A stretch of DNA of 64,000 bases from contig NZ_CP010892.1 of NCBI RefSeq assembly GCF_000931465.1, positions 992,001 through 1,056,000 on the forward strand. Reading direction: 5' to 3'. Under the pieces are notes generated by a model, which saw only the letters and a list, made by a program, of their open reading frames with translations, had not been told where the DNA came from and made no database searches. The translations under genes were made by a program, and so were the position numbers. This document shows, piece after piece, positions 43,123 to 53,548 of this stretch (position 1 is its first letter; every line of letters begins with the position of its first letter). Source of the DNA: Pseudomonas sp. MRSN 12121 (lineage in GTDB: Bacteria > Pseudomonadota > Gammaproteobacteria > Pseudomonadales > Pseudomonadaceae).

Positions 43123-43503
43123 TCATTCTGCCTTCTGGTAGCTGTCGATCACTTCCTGGGCAGCACGGAACGCGTCGATCGCCGCCGGTACGCCGGCGTA
43201 CACCGCGCAATGCAACAGCGCCTCGCGGATCTCTTCCACCGTGCAGCCGTTGTTCAGCGCGCCGCGAACGTGGCCCTTGAGTTCCTGCGGGCACTTGAGC
43301 GCGGTCAGGGCGGCGAGGGTGATCAGGCTGCGGGTCTTCAGCGGCAGGCCTTCGCGATTCCAGACACTGCCCCAGGCATGCTCGTTGACGAAGTCCTGCA
43401 GCGGCTGGCTGAACGCGGTGGCGTTGCCCAGGGCGCGATCGACGAAGGCGTCGCCCATCACTTGGCGGCGTACTTCCACGCCCGGCTTTTTGTTCTCGGT
43501 CAT
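43123..43503 (-). CDS. Carboxymuconolactone decarboxylase (CMD) family protein
   Basis: 126-residue all-helical protein: RRQVMGDAFVDRALGNATAF near the start, WGSVWNREGLPLKTRSLITL in the centre, and the CMD core EIREALLHCAVYAGVPAAIDAF. It resembles PcaC (4-carboxymuconolactone decarboxylase), but no other protocatechuate-pathway gene is near, and CMD-family folds also serve as AhpD-like peroxidases; the single Cys and His of LLHC lack the CxxC of AhpD. The start overlaps the antiporter stop by 4 bases (ATGA), so they are translationally coupled. Confidence 0.82.
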   Translation of the reverse strand: MTENKKPGVEVRRQVMGDAFVDRALGNATAFSQPLQDFVNEHAWGSVWNREGLPLKTRSLITLAALTALKCPQELKGHVRGALNNGCTVEEIREALLHCAVYAGVPAAIDAFRAAQEVIDSYQKAE

Positions 43504-44555
43504 TGCGCTTCCCCTTTCTTGTGTTGGCGGCGCCAGGCTCGCAGCGAACTGAACAGCAGGAACGCCACCAGCACTGGCAGGACGAAAAACAGCATCAAGT
43601 CTTCCAGCTTGCCGGCCAGCGGCATGCCGGTGGTGAAAGACACCACATGCAGCCCGTAGGCCAGGTACAGGCCGAGAAACAGCAGGCCTTCGGCCCGGGT
43701 GACCCGATAGCCCGAATAAAACACCGGCAGGCACAGCACGGCGACACCGAGCATCACCGGCAGGTCGAAGTCCACGGCGTTGGGCGATACCGACAGGGGC
43801 GTCGGCGCCACCAGGGCGGTAAAGCCCAGGACCCCGAGCAGGTTGAACAGGTTGCTGCCGATGATGTTGCCCACGGCGATGTCGCGCTGGCCGCGCAGCG
43901 CGGCGATCAGCGAGGTGGCCAGGGCCGGCAGGGAAGTGCCGACGGCGACTATGGTCAGGCCGATGATGCGCTCGGACAGCCCCAGGTCGGTGGCGACCTC
44001 CACCGCCGCCTCGACCAGCAGATGCCCGGCGAGCACCAGCAGGAGCAGGCCGGCGATCATCCACAGCAGGCTGCTCAGCCAGTGGCGGCGGGGCGTATCG
44101 GTTGGCGCGTGGGCATGCGGGCGCACCGAGTGCCGCGACTGGCGCAGCAGCAGGCCCAGGTACAGGACCAGGGCGCCCAGCAGCACCAGGCCGTCGACGG
44201 GAGTCAGCTCTTCGTTATAGGCCAGGACGAACACCAGCAGGCTGGCGAGGATCATCAACGGGATGTCCAGGCGCACCAGCTGGCGCGAGACCCGCAGGGG
44301 AATGATCAGGGCGGACAGCCCGAGGGTCACCAGGATGTTGAAGATGCTGCTGCCGATCACGCTGCCGACGGCGATGTCGGTGTTTTCGGCCAGGGTCGCC
44401 TGCAGGCTGACCGCCATCTGCGGCGCGCTGCTGCCGAAGGCGACGATGCTCAGGCCAATGATCAGCGCACGCACATGCAGGCGTGCGGCGAGGCGCACCG
44501 CACCGCGCACCAGCAGTTCGGCGCCGGCCACCAGCAGGAGCAGGCCACTGAACAA
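43500..44555 (-). CDS. Calcium/sodium antiporter (YrbG-type)
   Basis: About 351 residues, ten or eleven membrane spans. The two alpha-repeats of the Ca/cation antiporter superfamily are clear: GSSAPQMAVSLQATLAENTD with VGSVIGSSIFNILVTLG (about 40-80), and GTSLPALATSLIAALRGQRD with VGNIIGSNLFNLLG (about 205-245); acidic residues in these positions coordinate Ca. The start is uncertain: the available TTG at 44555 gives MFSGLLLLVAGAELLVRG, whereas coding potential continues upstream (LTIFGLADLPLFSVLQL) to CTG codons near the RlpA stop. Confidence 0.87.
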   Translation of the reverse strand: MFSGLLLLVAGAELLVRGAVRLAARLHVRALIIGLSIVAFGSSAPQMAVSLQATLAENTDIAVGSVIGSSIFNILVTLGLSALIIPLRVSRQLVRLDIPLMILASLLVFVLAYNEELTPVDGLVLLGALVLYLGLLLRQSRHSVRPHAHAPTDTPRRHWLSSLLWMIAGLLLLVLAGHLLVEAAVEVATDLGLSERIIGLTIVAVGTSLPALATSLIAALRGQRDIAVGNIIGSNLFNLLGVLGFTALVAPTPLSVSPNAVDFDLPVMLGVAVLCLPVFYSGYRVTRAEGLLFLGLYLAYGLHVVSFTTGMPLAGKLEDLMLFFVLPVLVAFLLFSSLRAWRRQHKKGEAQ

Positions 44556-44614
44556 CTGCAGGACGCTGAACAGCGGTAAATCGGCTAGTCCGAAAATGGT
44601 CAGGGCTCCGTGGG

Positions 44615-44986
44615 TCAGTCGCTGAGGGCTTGCACGCGCACCTTCGCGGTGCCGCTGCGGATCATACCCAACTGCTGCGCGGCGGCACGCGACAAATCGA
44701 TCAGCCGGCCGCGGGTATGCGGGCCGCGGTCGTTGATCCGGACCACGACGCTCTTGTCGTTATTGAGGTTGGTGACCTTGACGCGGGTGCCGAAGGGCAG
44801 TTCGCGATGGGCGGCGGTCATGCCGTGCTGGTTGAAGGGTTCGCCACTGGCGGTACGTTTGCCGTGGTGCTTGGCGCCGTAAAAGGACGCGGTGCCGGTC
44901 TGGTCGTAGCCGCGCGGGTCGATGACATGGCTGGCGCAGCCGGCCAGGAATGAAAAGAGGACCAGACAGCCCAGTAAGCGTTTCAT
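44615..44986 (-). CDS. RlpA-like lipoprotein (double-psi beta-barrel)
   Basis: 123-residue lipoprotein. Lipobox LAGC at residues 14-17 ([17 protein letters not shown]); the rest is a compact DPBB domain with [52 protein letters not shown]. RlpA proteins cleave naked glycan strands at the septum; the active-site-type Asp in RLIDLS and the NDRGP loop are kept, but the C-terminal SPOR domain of full RlpA is absent, so this is a short paralogue. The start at 44986 is chosen because it places the lipobox correctly. Confidence 0.87.
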   Translation of the reverse strand: MKRLLGCLVLFSFLAGCASHVIDPRGYDQTGTASFYGAKHHGKRTASGEPFNQHGMTAAHRELPFGTRVKVTNLNNDKSVVVRINDRGPHTRGRLIDLSRAAAQQLGMIRSGTAKVRVQALSD

Positions 44987-45008
44987 CGATCGGGACCCCG
45001 AAAACAAA

Positions 45009-45079
45009 TGTAGGAGCGAGCTTGCTCGCGATGGCGTTTTGTCTGAGACAACGCGATCGCGAACAAGCTCGCTCCTACA
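45009..45079. repeat. REP doublet, type A variant, inverted pair
   Basis: TGTAGGAGCGAGCTTGCTCGCGATGGCG and its inverse CGCGATCGCGAACAAGCTCGCTCCTACA with a TTTTGTCTGAGACA loop, after the end of gatB. Confidence 0.88.
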
Positions 45080-45116
45080 GGGGCGGAATTTGCAAACTCC
45101 GCCATCAACACTGCAG

Positions 45117-46562
45117 TCAGCCTTCGAGCTTGCTTTTCAGCAGTTCGTTCACTTGCTGCGGGTTGGCCTTGCCTTTGGAGGCCTTCATCGCCTGGCCGAC
45201 GAAGAAGCCGAACATCTTGCCGCGCTTGGCTTCATCGGCCGCGCGGTACTGCTCGACCTGCTCGGCGTTGGCCGCGAGCATTTCGTCCAGTACGGCGGAG
45301 ATGGCGCCGGTATCGGTGACCTGCTTGAGGCCGCGCTTGTCGATGATCTCGTCGGCGCTGCCTTCGCCGTTGGCCATGGCCTCGAACACCGTCTTGGCGA
45401 TCTTGCCGGAGATGGTGTTGTCCTTGATGCGCAGCAGCATGCCGCCCAGTTGCTCGGCCGAGACCGGCGCCTCGTCGATGTCCAGGCCCTGCTTGTTCAG
45501 CAGGCTGCCCAGTTCGACCATCACCCAGTTGGCCGCCAGCTTGGCGTCGCCGGCGATGCGCGCGACCTGCTCGAAGTAGTCCGCCTGTTCGCGGCTCGAG
45601 GCCAGCACGCTGGCGTCGTAGACCGACAGGCCGAACTGCTCCTGGAAGCGCTCGCGTTTCTGTGGCGGCAGTTCCGGCAGGGTGGCGCGCACCTGGTCGA
45701 GGAACGAGTCCTCGATGACCACCGGCAGCAGGTCCGGGTCGGGGAAGTAACGATAGTCGTTGGCTTCTTCCTTGCTGCGCATCGGACGGGTCTCGTCCTT
45801 GTTCGGATCGTACAGGCGGGTCTGCTGGATCACCTTGCCGCCGTCTTCGATCAGGTCGATCTGGCGCTGGATTTCCGAGTTGATGGCTTTTTCGATGAAG
45901 CGGAACGAGTTGACGTTCTTGATCTCGCAGCGCGTGCCGAACTCGGCCTGGCCTTTCGGGCGGACCGACACGTTGCAGTCGCAACGCAGGGAGCCTTCGG
46001 CCATGTTGCCGTCGCAGATCCCCAGGTAGCGCACCAGGGCGTGGATCGACTTGACGTAGGCCACGGCTTCCTTGGCGCTGCGCATGTCCGGCTCGGAGAC
46101 GATTTCCAGCAGCGGGGTGCCGGCGCGGTTCAGGTCGATGCCGCTGGCGCCGCTGAATTCTTCGTGCAGGCTCTTGCCGGCGTCCTCTTCAAGGTGCGCG
46201 CGGGTGATGCCGACCCGCTTGACCGTGCCGTCTTCCAGCGGGATGTCCAGGTGGCCCTTGCCGACGATCGGCAGTTCCATCTGGCTGATCTGGTAGCCCT
46301 TGGGCAGGTCCGGGTAGAAGTAGTTCTTGCGGGCGAACACGTTGTGCTGGCCGATCTCGGCGTCGATGGCCAGGCCGAACATGACCGCCATGCGCACCGC
46401 TTCCTGGTTCAGCACCGGCAGTACGCCGGGCATGCCCAGGTCCACCAGGCTGGCCTGGGTGTTGGGCTCGGCGCCGAACGCGTTGGCGCTACCGGAGAAA
46501 ATCTTCGATTTGGTGGTGAGCTGGGTGTGAATCTCCAGCCCGATCACGACTTCCCATTGCAT
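45117..46562 (-). CDS. gatB: Aspartyl/glutamyl-tRNA amidotransferase subunit B
   Basis: 481-residue kinase-like subunit that activates Glu/Asp mischarged on tRNA-Gln/Asn for amidation. N-terminal [20 protein letters not shown] and metal/ATP motifs through [31 protein letters not shown] marks the cradle domain; the C-terminal YqeY-like tail ends [17 protein letters not shown]. Last gene of the leftward gatC-gatA-gatB operon. Confidence 0.97.
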   Translation of the reverse strand: MQWEVVIGLEIHTQLTTKSKIFSGSANAFGAEPNTQASLVDLGMPGVLPVLNQEAVRMAVMFGLAIDAEIGQHNVFARKNYFYPDLPKGYQISQMELPIVGKGHLDIPLEDGTVKRVGITRAHLEEDAGKSLHEEFSGASGIDLNRAGTPLLEIVSEPDMRSAKEAVAYVKSIHALVRYLGICDGNMAEGSLRCDCNVSVRPKGQAEFGTRCEIKNVNSFRFIEKAINSEIQRQIDLIEDGGKVIQQTRLYDPNKDETRPMRSKEEANDYRYFPDPDLLPVVIEDSFLDQVRATLPELPPQKRERFQEQFGLSVYDASVLASSREQADYFEQVARIAGDAKLAANWVMVELGSLLNKQGLDIDEAPVSAEQLGGMLLRIKDNTISGKIAKTVFEAMANGEGSADEIIDKRGLKQVTDTGAISAVLDEMLAANAEQVEQYRAADEAKRGKMFGFFVGQAMKASKGKANPQQVNELLKSKLEG

Positions 46563-46572
46563 GTGTTTCTCC

Positions 46573-48024
46573 TCAGAAGCCGGTTGGTGTGCGGGTGTGC
46601 CAGTCAGTGTTCAACTGATACTGGTGGGCAACGTTCAACAGACGGCCTTCCTGGAAATACGGGGCGAGCAGTTGCACGCCGACCGGCAAGCCATCGACGA
46701 AGCCCGCGGGCATGGACAAGCCCGGCAGGCCCGCGAGGTTGGCGGTGATGGTGTAGACGTCTTCCAGATACGCAGCGACCGGGTCGCTGCTCTTGTCGCC
46801 GATTTTCCAGGCCGGGTTCGGCGTGGTCGGGCCAAGGATGATGTCGACTTCATTAAAGGCAGCCATGAAGTCGTTCTTGATCAGGCGACGGATCTTCTGC
46901 GCCTTCAGGTAGTAGGCGTCGTAGTAGCCGGCCGACAGCGCATAGGCGCCGACCATGATCCGGCGCTGCACTTCAGTGCCGAAGCCCTCGCCACGGGAAC
47001 GCTTGTACAGGTCGGTGAGGTTCTTCGGCTCTTCGCAGCGATAGCCAAAACGCACGCCATCGAAACGCGACAGGTTGGAGGAAGCCTCCGCCGGTGCGAT
47101 CACGTAGTACGCCGGGATGGCGTGCTGCATGTTCGGCAGGCTGATTTCCTTGATCACGGCGCCGAGCTTTTCCAGCTCCTTGACGCTGTTGTGGATCAGC
47201 TCGGCGATACGCGGGTCGAGGCCGGCGCCGAAGTATTCCTTGGGCACGCCGATGCGCAGGCCCTGCAGCGAGCCGTTGAGGCTGGCGCTATAGTCCGGCA
47301 CGGGCTCGTCGATGCTGGTGGAGTCGTTCGGGTCGAAACCGGCCATGCCTTGCAGCAGCAGCGCGCAGTCTTCGGCGGTGCGGGCCAGCGGGCCGCCCTG
47401 GTCGAGGCTGGAGGCGTAGGCGATCATGCCCCAGCGCGAAACGCGACCGTAGGTCGGTTTCAGGCCGGTGAGGTTGGTCAGCGCCGCCGGCTGGCGGATC
47501 GAGCCGCCGGTGTCGGTGCCGGTGGCGGCAGGCAGCAGGCGCGCGGCGACCGCGGCCGCGGAACCGCCGGACGAGCCGCCCGGAACGCGTTCCAGGTTCC
47601 AGGGGTTCTTCGCCGCGCCGTAGTAACTGGTCTCGTTGCCCGAGCCCATGGCGAATTCGTCCATGTTGGTCTTGCCCAGGGTCACGGTGCCGGCTGCGGC
47701 CAGCTTGGCGACCACGGTGGCGTCGTAGGGCGCCTTGAAGTTGTCGAGCATCTTCGAGCCGCAGCTGGTGCGGATGCCCTGGGTGCAGAACAGGTCCTTG
47801 TGGGCGATCGGCGCGCCGAGCAGGGCACCGTTCTCACCGTTCGCGCGCCGCTCGTCAGCGGCCTTGGCCTGCTGCAGCGCGAGATCTTCGGTGAGGCTGA
47901 TGAAGCTGTTGAGCTGCGGGTCGAGCTGGGTGATGCGCGCCAGCAGGGTCTTGGTCAGTTCTTCGGAGGAAAACTTCTTGTCGGCGAGTCCGCGGGCGAT
48001 CTCGGCCAGAGTCATATGATGCAT
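46573..48024 (-). CDS. gatA: Aspartyl/glutamyl-tRNA amidotransferase subunit A
   Basis: 483-residue amidase that liberates ammonia from glutamine. Amidase-signature catalytic triad visible: Lys in [13 protein letters not shown] (about residue 77) and the two serines in [13 protein letters not shown] and [13 protein letters not shown]. The start at 48024 ([13 protein letters not shown]) has a GGAAAGAG site and matches Pseudomonas orthologues. Starts 17 bases after gatC and ends 10 bases before gatB. Confidence 0.97.
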   Translation of the reverse strand: MHHMTLAEIARGLADKKFSSEELTKTLLARITQLDPQLNSFISLTEDLALQQAKAADERRANGENGALLGAPIAHKDLFCTQGIRTSCGSKMLDNFKAPYDATVVAKLAAAGTVTLGKTNMDEFAMGSGNETSYYGAAKNPWNLERVPGGSSGGSAAAVAARLLPAATGTDTGGSIRQPAALTNLTGLKPTYGRVSRWGMIAYASSLDQGGPLARTAEDCALLLQGMAGFDPNDSTSIDEPVPDYSASLNGSLQGLRIGVPKEYFGAGLDPRIAELIHNSVKELEKLGAVIKEISLPNMQHAIPAYYVIAPAEASSNLSRFDGVRFGYRCEEPKNLTDLYKRSRGEGFGTEVQRRIMVGAYALSAGYYDAYYLKAQKIRRLIKNDFMAAFNEVDIILGPTTPNPAWKIGDKSSDPVAAYLEDVYTITANLAGLPGLSMPAGFVDGLPVGVQLLAPYFQEGRLLNVAHQYQLNTDWHTRTPTGF

Positions 48025-48041
48025 TGCAGGCTCTTTCCCTA

Positions 48042-48329
48042 TTAGTCGATGACTTTCGGAACCAGGTACAGGCCGTTCTCGACCGCCGGTGCGATGGACT
48101 GGTAGGCCTCGCGATGATTGGACTCGGTCACAACGTCTGCGCGCAGGCGCTGGCTGGCTTCCAGGGGGTGGGCCAGGGGCTCGATACCGTCGGTATCGAC
48201 TGCCTGCATTTCATCCACCAGCCCGAGAATGCTGTTCAGGGCGGAGGTGATGTGTGGAAGATCGGCATCATTGAGGCCAAGGCTGGCCAGATGAGCGATT
48301 TTTTCCACGTCGGAGCGTTCAAGCGCCAT
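48042..48329 (-). CDS. gatC: Aspartyl/glutamyl-tRNA amidotransferase subunit C
   Basis: 95-residue clamp subunit that wraps the A-B interface; family length. Starts [20 protein letters not shown] and contains [20 protein letters not shown] and ADVVTESN. First gene of the operon, divergent from mreB across about 210 bases that hold both promoters but no motif I can name. Confidence 0.95.
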   Translation of the reverse strand: MALERSDVEKIAHLASLGLNDADLPHITSALNSILGLVDEMQAVDTDGIEPLAHPLEASQRLRADVVTESNHREAYQSIAPAVENGLYLVPKVID

Positions 48330-48528
48330 GGGATTCTCCAGTGGAAAACAGAACGGACCTTGTCCGTGTGTTGGATTGTCGGAACACTACCGCCTTTCTA
48401 CGGTCACATAGGCCGCGATCGTGGGGATTGGTGCACAGAAAAGCGGCCAATTTAACATATTGGCGCCTTGCCCAAAATCCCTGTCGTTGTTAGAGTTTGC
48501 CGCACTTTTTTACCCACGCGTTGCCTAG

Positions 48529-49578
<1,050 letters not shown>

Positions 49579-49609
49579 TCGCGCCGGATGCATCCATGTG
49601 TTCCGCTCG

Positions 49610-49635
49610 CAGGCAGCACTTTGCAGTGCTGCCTG
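49610..49635 (+). other. Hairpin between mreB and mreC
   Basis: CAGGCAGCACT and AGTGCTGCCTG form an 11-bp perfect stem with a TTGC loop, 32 bases after the mreB stop. There is no proper T-tract (GTTGGCGTTTATC follows), so it probably reduces read-through or stabilises the mreB mRNA end. Confidence 0.5.
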
Positions 49636-49719
49636 TTGGCGTTTATCTTCTGTCATTCTGCTCCAGGCCGGTTTGAAGCCGTATGAATAAAGAGAACATT
49701 TGCCTGGGAGGAGCGGCTT

Positions 49720-50832
49720 ATTAAACCGCTTTTCGCCAAAGGCCCCTCATTGGGCGTGCGCCTGTTGGTGCTGGTCGTGCTTTCGGTCGCGCTGATGGTC
49801 GTCGATGCCCGCTTCACACTGCTCAAGCCAGTGCGTAGCCAGATGTCGCTGGTGCTGATGCAGTCCTACTGGATCACCGACCTGCCGCAGCGGCTATGGC
49901 AGGGTGTGGTCAGCCAGTTCGGCAGCCTGACCGAGCTGGCCGCCGAGAACGAAAAACTCCAGACCGAAAACCTGTTGCTCCAGGGACGCCTGCAGAAGCT
50001 GGCCGCCCTGACCGAGCAGAACGTGCGCCTGCGCGAGTTGCTCAACTCTTCCGCGCTGGTCAACGAGAAGGTCGAAGTCGCCGAGCTGATCGGCATGGAC
50101 CCCAACCCCTTCACCCATCGCATCATCATCAACAAGGGCGAGCGCGACGGCGTGGTGCTCGGGCAACCGGTGCTCGATGCCCGCGGCCTGATGGGGCAGG
50201 TGGTCGAACTGATGCCCTACACCTCGCGTGTGCTGCTGCTCACCGACACCACCCACAGCATTCCTGTGCAGGTCAATCGCAACGGCCTGCGGGCGATCGC
50301 CAGCGGCACCGGCAATCCGGAGCGCCTGGAGCTGCGGCATGTGGCCGATACCGCGGATATCAAGGAAGGCGACCTGCTGGTCAGCTCCGGCCTGGGCCAG
50401 CGTTTCCCGGCGGGTTACCCGGTGGCGACGGTGAAAGAAGTGATCCATGACTCCGGCCAGCCATTCGCCGTGGTGCGCGCGGTGCCGACGGCGGCCCTGA
50501 ACCGTAGCCGTTATCTGTTGCTGGTGTTCAGCGATAACCGTACCGCCGAAGAACGCGCCAACGACGCCGCCCAGGCGCAAGAGGCCCAGGATCGACAGGG
50601 CGGTGCCGCCGCTCCGGTGGTGCCGGCGACCGTGCCCAAGCCTGCCGTGCCCGCCGCGGCCGCTCCCGTGACTTCTGCTCCCGCCGCGGCTCCAGCGGTT
50701 CCCGCTGCGCCGGCCGCCGCCACTCCGGCCAAGCCCGTGGCCCATCCGGCCCCGGTCAAGCCGGCGGCCACCAGACCCGCTGCGCCCAAGCCGCCCGCCG
50801 CGGCCCCGGCCTCCACGGGAGGAAGAGAATAA
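49720..50832 (+). CDS. mreC: Rod-shape-determining protein MreC, apparent ATT start
   Basis: 370 residues if translation begins at ATT 49720 (IKPLFAKGPSLGVRL...). GGAGGAG lies 6 bases before that ATT, ideal spacing, whereas the in-frame TTG at 49750 has no ribosome site and would shorten the N-terminus. One membrane span (about residues 12-32), a coiled coil (ELAAENEKLQTENLLLQGRL) and the periplasmic beta domain follow. The last 90 or so residues are Ala/Pro-rich low-complexity sequence. MreC links MreB to PBP2/RodA. The stop overlaps the mreD start (TAATG). Confidence 0.93.
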   Translation: MKPLFAKGPSLGVRLLVLVVLSVALMVVDARFTLLKPVRSQMSLVLMQSYWITDLPQRLWQGVVSQFGSLTELAAENEKLQTENLLLQGRLQKLAALTEQNVRLRELLNSSALVNEKVEVAELIGMDPNPFTHRIIINKGERDGVVLGQPVLDARGLMGQVVELMPYTSRVLLLTDTTHSIPVQVNRNGLRAIASGTGNPERLELRHVADTADIKEGDLLVSSGLGQRFPAGYPVATVKEVIHDSGQPFAVVRAVPTAALNRSRYLLLVFSDNRTAEERANDAAQAQEAQDRQGGAAAPVVPATVPKPAVPAAAAPVTSAPAAAPAVPAAPAAATPAKPVAHPAPVKPAATRPAAPKPPAAAPASTGGRE

Positions 50833-51308
50833 TGTCCCGAAACGGCTGGATGGTCTGGTTGACCTTCATCATCGGCATGCTGCTCAGCGTGTCGCCGTTG
50901 CCGCAATTCATGGAAATCCTGCGCCCGCTCTGGCTGGCCCTGTTGCTGGCGTTCTGGGCCCTGGCCCTGCCGCACAAGGTCGGCATGGTCACGGCCTGGT
51001 GCCTGGGGCTGGCCGAGGACGTGCTGTACGGCACGCTGCTCGGTCAGAACGCGCTGATCCTGACCCTGATCACCTTCCTGGTGCTGTCGCTGCAGCAGCG
51101 CTTGCGCATGTTCCCGATGTGGCAGCAGAGCCTGGTGATCCTGGTGATATTCGGCCTGGCGCAACTGGTGCAACTGTGGCTCAGCGCCTTGACCGGCAAC
51201 CGGCAACCGACGCTTGCCCTGGTCCTGCCGGCCCTGGTCAGTGCCTTGCTCTGGCCTTGGGTCAGCTTCGCTTTGCGCGGGTTGCGCCGACGTTTCAAAA
51301 TCAACTGA
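50832..51308 (+). CDS. mreD: Rod-shape-determining protein MreD
   Basis: 158-residue inner-membrane protein with five hydrophobic segments, family length. Recognisable segment [20 protein letters not shown] (a conserved G-L-x-x-D-x-x-x-G motif). Translationally coupled to mreC by a one-base overlap. Partner of MreC in the elongasome. Confidence 0.94.
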   Translation: MSRNGWMVWLTFIIGMLLSVSPLPQFMEILRPLWLALLLAFWALALPHKVGMVTAWCLGLAEDVLYGTLLGQNALILTLITFLVLSLQQRLRMFPMWQQSLVILVIFGLAQLVQLWLSALTGNRQPTLALVLPALVSALLWPWVSFALRGLRRRFKIN

Positions 51309-51351
51309 TTCGGTCAGGCATTTGCCCGTACCTCGACAGGGAGATGTCTTG

Positions 51352-51957
51352 ATGAAACCGCTTTACCTCGCCTCAGGCTCGCCGCGTCGTCGTGAACTGC
51401 TCACGCAGATCGGCGTGCCTTTTACCGCCATCAGCGCGGATATCGATGAAACCCCGCTTGCCGATGAAAGCCCCGCCGCCTATGTCGAACGCCTGGCGCG
51501 CGGCAAGGCGGCGGCCGGGCGTGCGCTGCTCGGCAGCGACCAGGCGCAGGCCGCGGCCTGCGTGCTGGGGGCCGACACCGCCGTGGTCCTGGATGGGCGG
51601 GTCCTGGGCAAACCCACGGACCAGGCCGATGCGCGGTCGATGCTGATGGCCCTCGCGGGCCGCGAGCATGAAGTGCTGACGGCCATCGCCGTGCTCGACG
51701 GCCAGCGCTGCGAGTCGCGGGTGGTGCGCAGCCTCGTGCGCTTCCGGGCGATCGGCGAGGACGAGGCCGCGCGCTACTGGGCCAGCGGCGAGCCGCGGGA
51801 CAAGGCCGGCGGTTATGGCATCCAGGGACTTGCGGCGGTATTCGTGGCAGGGCTCAATGGCAGTTACTCCGCCGTCGTCGGCTTGCCGGTCTGCGAAACC
51901 GCAGAACTGCTCGGCCATTTCGGCATACCCTGTTGGCAAAACCTTGCAGTGCGCTGA
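51352..51957 (+). CDS. Maf-family nucleotide pyrophosphatase (YhdE type)
   Basis: 201 residues. Maf signature [11 protein letters not shown] at 7-17, and [16 protein letters not shown] with catalytic Asp; [14 protein letters not shown] and [15 protein letters not shown] are conserved. The YhdE subfamily hydrolyses dTTP/UTP and modified pyrimidine nucleotides. The start at 51352 follows GACAGGGAGAT. It sits between mreD and rng, the usual gammaproteobacterial arrangement. Confidence 0.92.
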   Translation: MKPLYLASGSPRRRELLTQIGVPFTAISADIDETPLADESPAAYVERLARGKAAAGRALLGSDQAQAAACVLGADTAVVLDGRVLGKPTDQADARSMLMALAGREHEVLTAIAVLDGQRCESRVVRSLVRFRAIGEDEAARYWASGEPRDKAGGYGIQGLAAVFVAGLNGSYSAVVGLPVCETAELLGHFGIPCWQNLAVR

Positions 51958-52015
51958 GCGCCGTCCCTGACCGATGCGGCCATCCCTAGTGAATATGCCT
52001 GAACGAGACCCAGCC

Positions 52016-53473
52016 ATGAGTGAAGAGATTCTGATCAACATCACGCCGATGGAGTCGCGCGTGGCGGTGGTCGAAAACGGTGTGCTGCAAGAAGTCCATG
52101 TCGAGCGGACCCAGCGTCGCGGCATCGTCGGCAATATCTATAAAGGCAAGGTGGTGCGGGTCTTGCCGGGCATGCAGGCGGCATTCGTCGATATCGGCCT
52201 GGATCGTGCTGCGTTCATTCATGCTTCGGAAATCTCCCTGCGCGAAGGGCCGGCGGTGGAGAGCATCGGTGCCCTGGTCCATGAGGGGCAGAGCCTGGTG
52301 GTGCAGGTGACCAAGGACCCGATCGGCTCCAAGGGCGCGCGCCTGACCACCCAGCTGTCGATTCCTTCGCGTTACCTGGTGTACATGCCGCGTACCGCCC
52401 ATGTCGGCATTTCCCTGAAGATCGAGGACGAAGCCGAGCGCGAGCGCCTCAAGCAGGTGGTCAGCGATTGCGTGGCCCAGGAAGGGATCAAGGAAGCCGG
52501 CGGATTCATCCTGCGCACCGCCGCCGAGGGCGCGGGCGCCGACGAAATCATGATGGACATCCGTTACCTGCGACGCCTGTGGGACCAGATCGGCGCGCAG
52601 ATCAAGACCATCGGCGCGCCCAGCGTGATTTACGAAGACCTCGGCCTGGCCCTGCGCACCCTGCGTGACCTGGTCAGCCCGAAGATCGAGAAGATCCGCA
52701 TCGACTCCCGGGAAACCTTCCAGAAAACCACGCAGTTCGTCGCCGAGCTGATGCCGGAAATCGCCGATCGCCTGGAGCATTACCCGGGCGAGCGGCCGAT
52801 TTTCGACCTGTATGGCGTCGAGGATGAAATCCAGAAAGCCCTGGAGCGCAAGGTGCCGCTCAAGTCCGGGGGCTACCTGGTGGTCGACCCGGCGGAAGCC
52901 ATGAGCACCATCGACGTCAACACCGGGGCGTTCGTCGGACACCGCAACCTCGAAGAAACCATTTTCAAGACCAATCTCGAGGCGGCGACCGCCATCGCTC
53001 GCCAGCTGCGCCTGCGCAACCTGGGCGGGATCATCATCATCGACTTCATCGACATGGAAGACGAGGAGCACCAGCGCCAGGTACTGCGGACCCTGGAAAA
53101 ACAGCTGGAACGCGATCACGCCAAGACCAACATCATCGGCATCACCGAGCTGGGCCTGGTGCAGATGACCCGCAAGCGCACCCGGGAAAGCCTGGAACAG
53201 GTGTTGTGCGAACCCTGCAGCAGCTGCCAGGGACGGGGCAAGCTGAAAACCCCGGAAACCATTTGCTACGAAATCTTTCGCGAAATCCTGCGCGAGGCGC
53301 GGGCCTACCAGGCCGAGGGCTATCGCGTCCTGGCGAACCAGAAGGTCGTCGACCGGCTGCTCGACGAGGAGTCGGGCAACGTCGCGGAACTGGAGGCCTT
53401 TATCGGCCGGACCATACGTTTCCAGGTCGAAACCATGTATTCCCAGGAACAATACGACGTGGTGCTGCTCTGA
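52016..53473 (+). CDS. rng: Ribonuclease G
   Basis: 485-residue endoribonuclease of the RNase E/G family that matures the 5' end of 16S rRNA and decays some mRNAs. S1 domain in residues 35-120 (RRGIVGNIYKGKVVRVLPGM), the Mg site in VDPAEAMSTIDVNTGAFVG (Asp303 region) and DFIDMEDEEHQRQV, and the zinc-link CEPCSSCQGRG. The ATG at 52016 (MSEEILINITPME) is the family start; an upstream in-frame ATG at 51974 adds unrelated residues. Confidence 0.95.
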   Translation: MSEEILINITPMESRVAVVENGVLQEVHVERTQRRGIVGNIYKGKVVRVLPGMQAAFVDIGLDRAAFIHASEISLREGPAVESIGALVHEGQSLVVQVTKDPIGSKGARLTTQLSIPSRYLVYMPRTAHVGISLKIEDEAERERLKQVVSDCVAQEGIKEAGGFILRTAAEGAGADEIMMDIRYLRRLWDQIGAQIKTIGAPSVIYEDLGLALRTLRDLVSPKIEKIRIDSRETFQKTTQFVAELMPEIADRLEHYPGERPIFDLYGVEDEIQKALERKVPLKSGGYLVVDPAEAMSTIDVNTGAFVGHRNLEETIFKTNLEAATAIARQLRLRNLGGIIIIDFIDMEDEEHQRQVLRTLEKQLERDHAKTNIIGITELGLVQMTRKRTRESLEQVLCEPCSSCQGRGKLKTPETICYEIFREILREARAYQAEGYRVLANQKVVDRLLDEESGNVAELEAFIGRTIRFQVETMYSQEQYDVVLL

Positions 53474-53548
53474 GTCCGCGTACCCTACATTTACCGGATG
53501 CAGCTGGCCCGGGCCTGTGCATGACTGTTGCCACGGGAGCCAGCTGAC

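Noticed and set aside
43123..43503. Firm assignment of the CMD protein as PcaC
   Set aside because: No protocatechuate-pathway genes are nearby and the CMD fold is shared by unrelated enzymes, so only the family is called.
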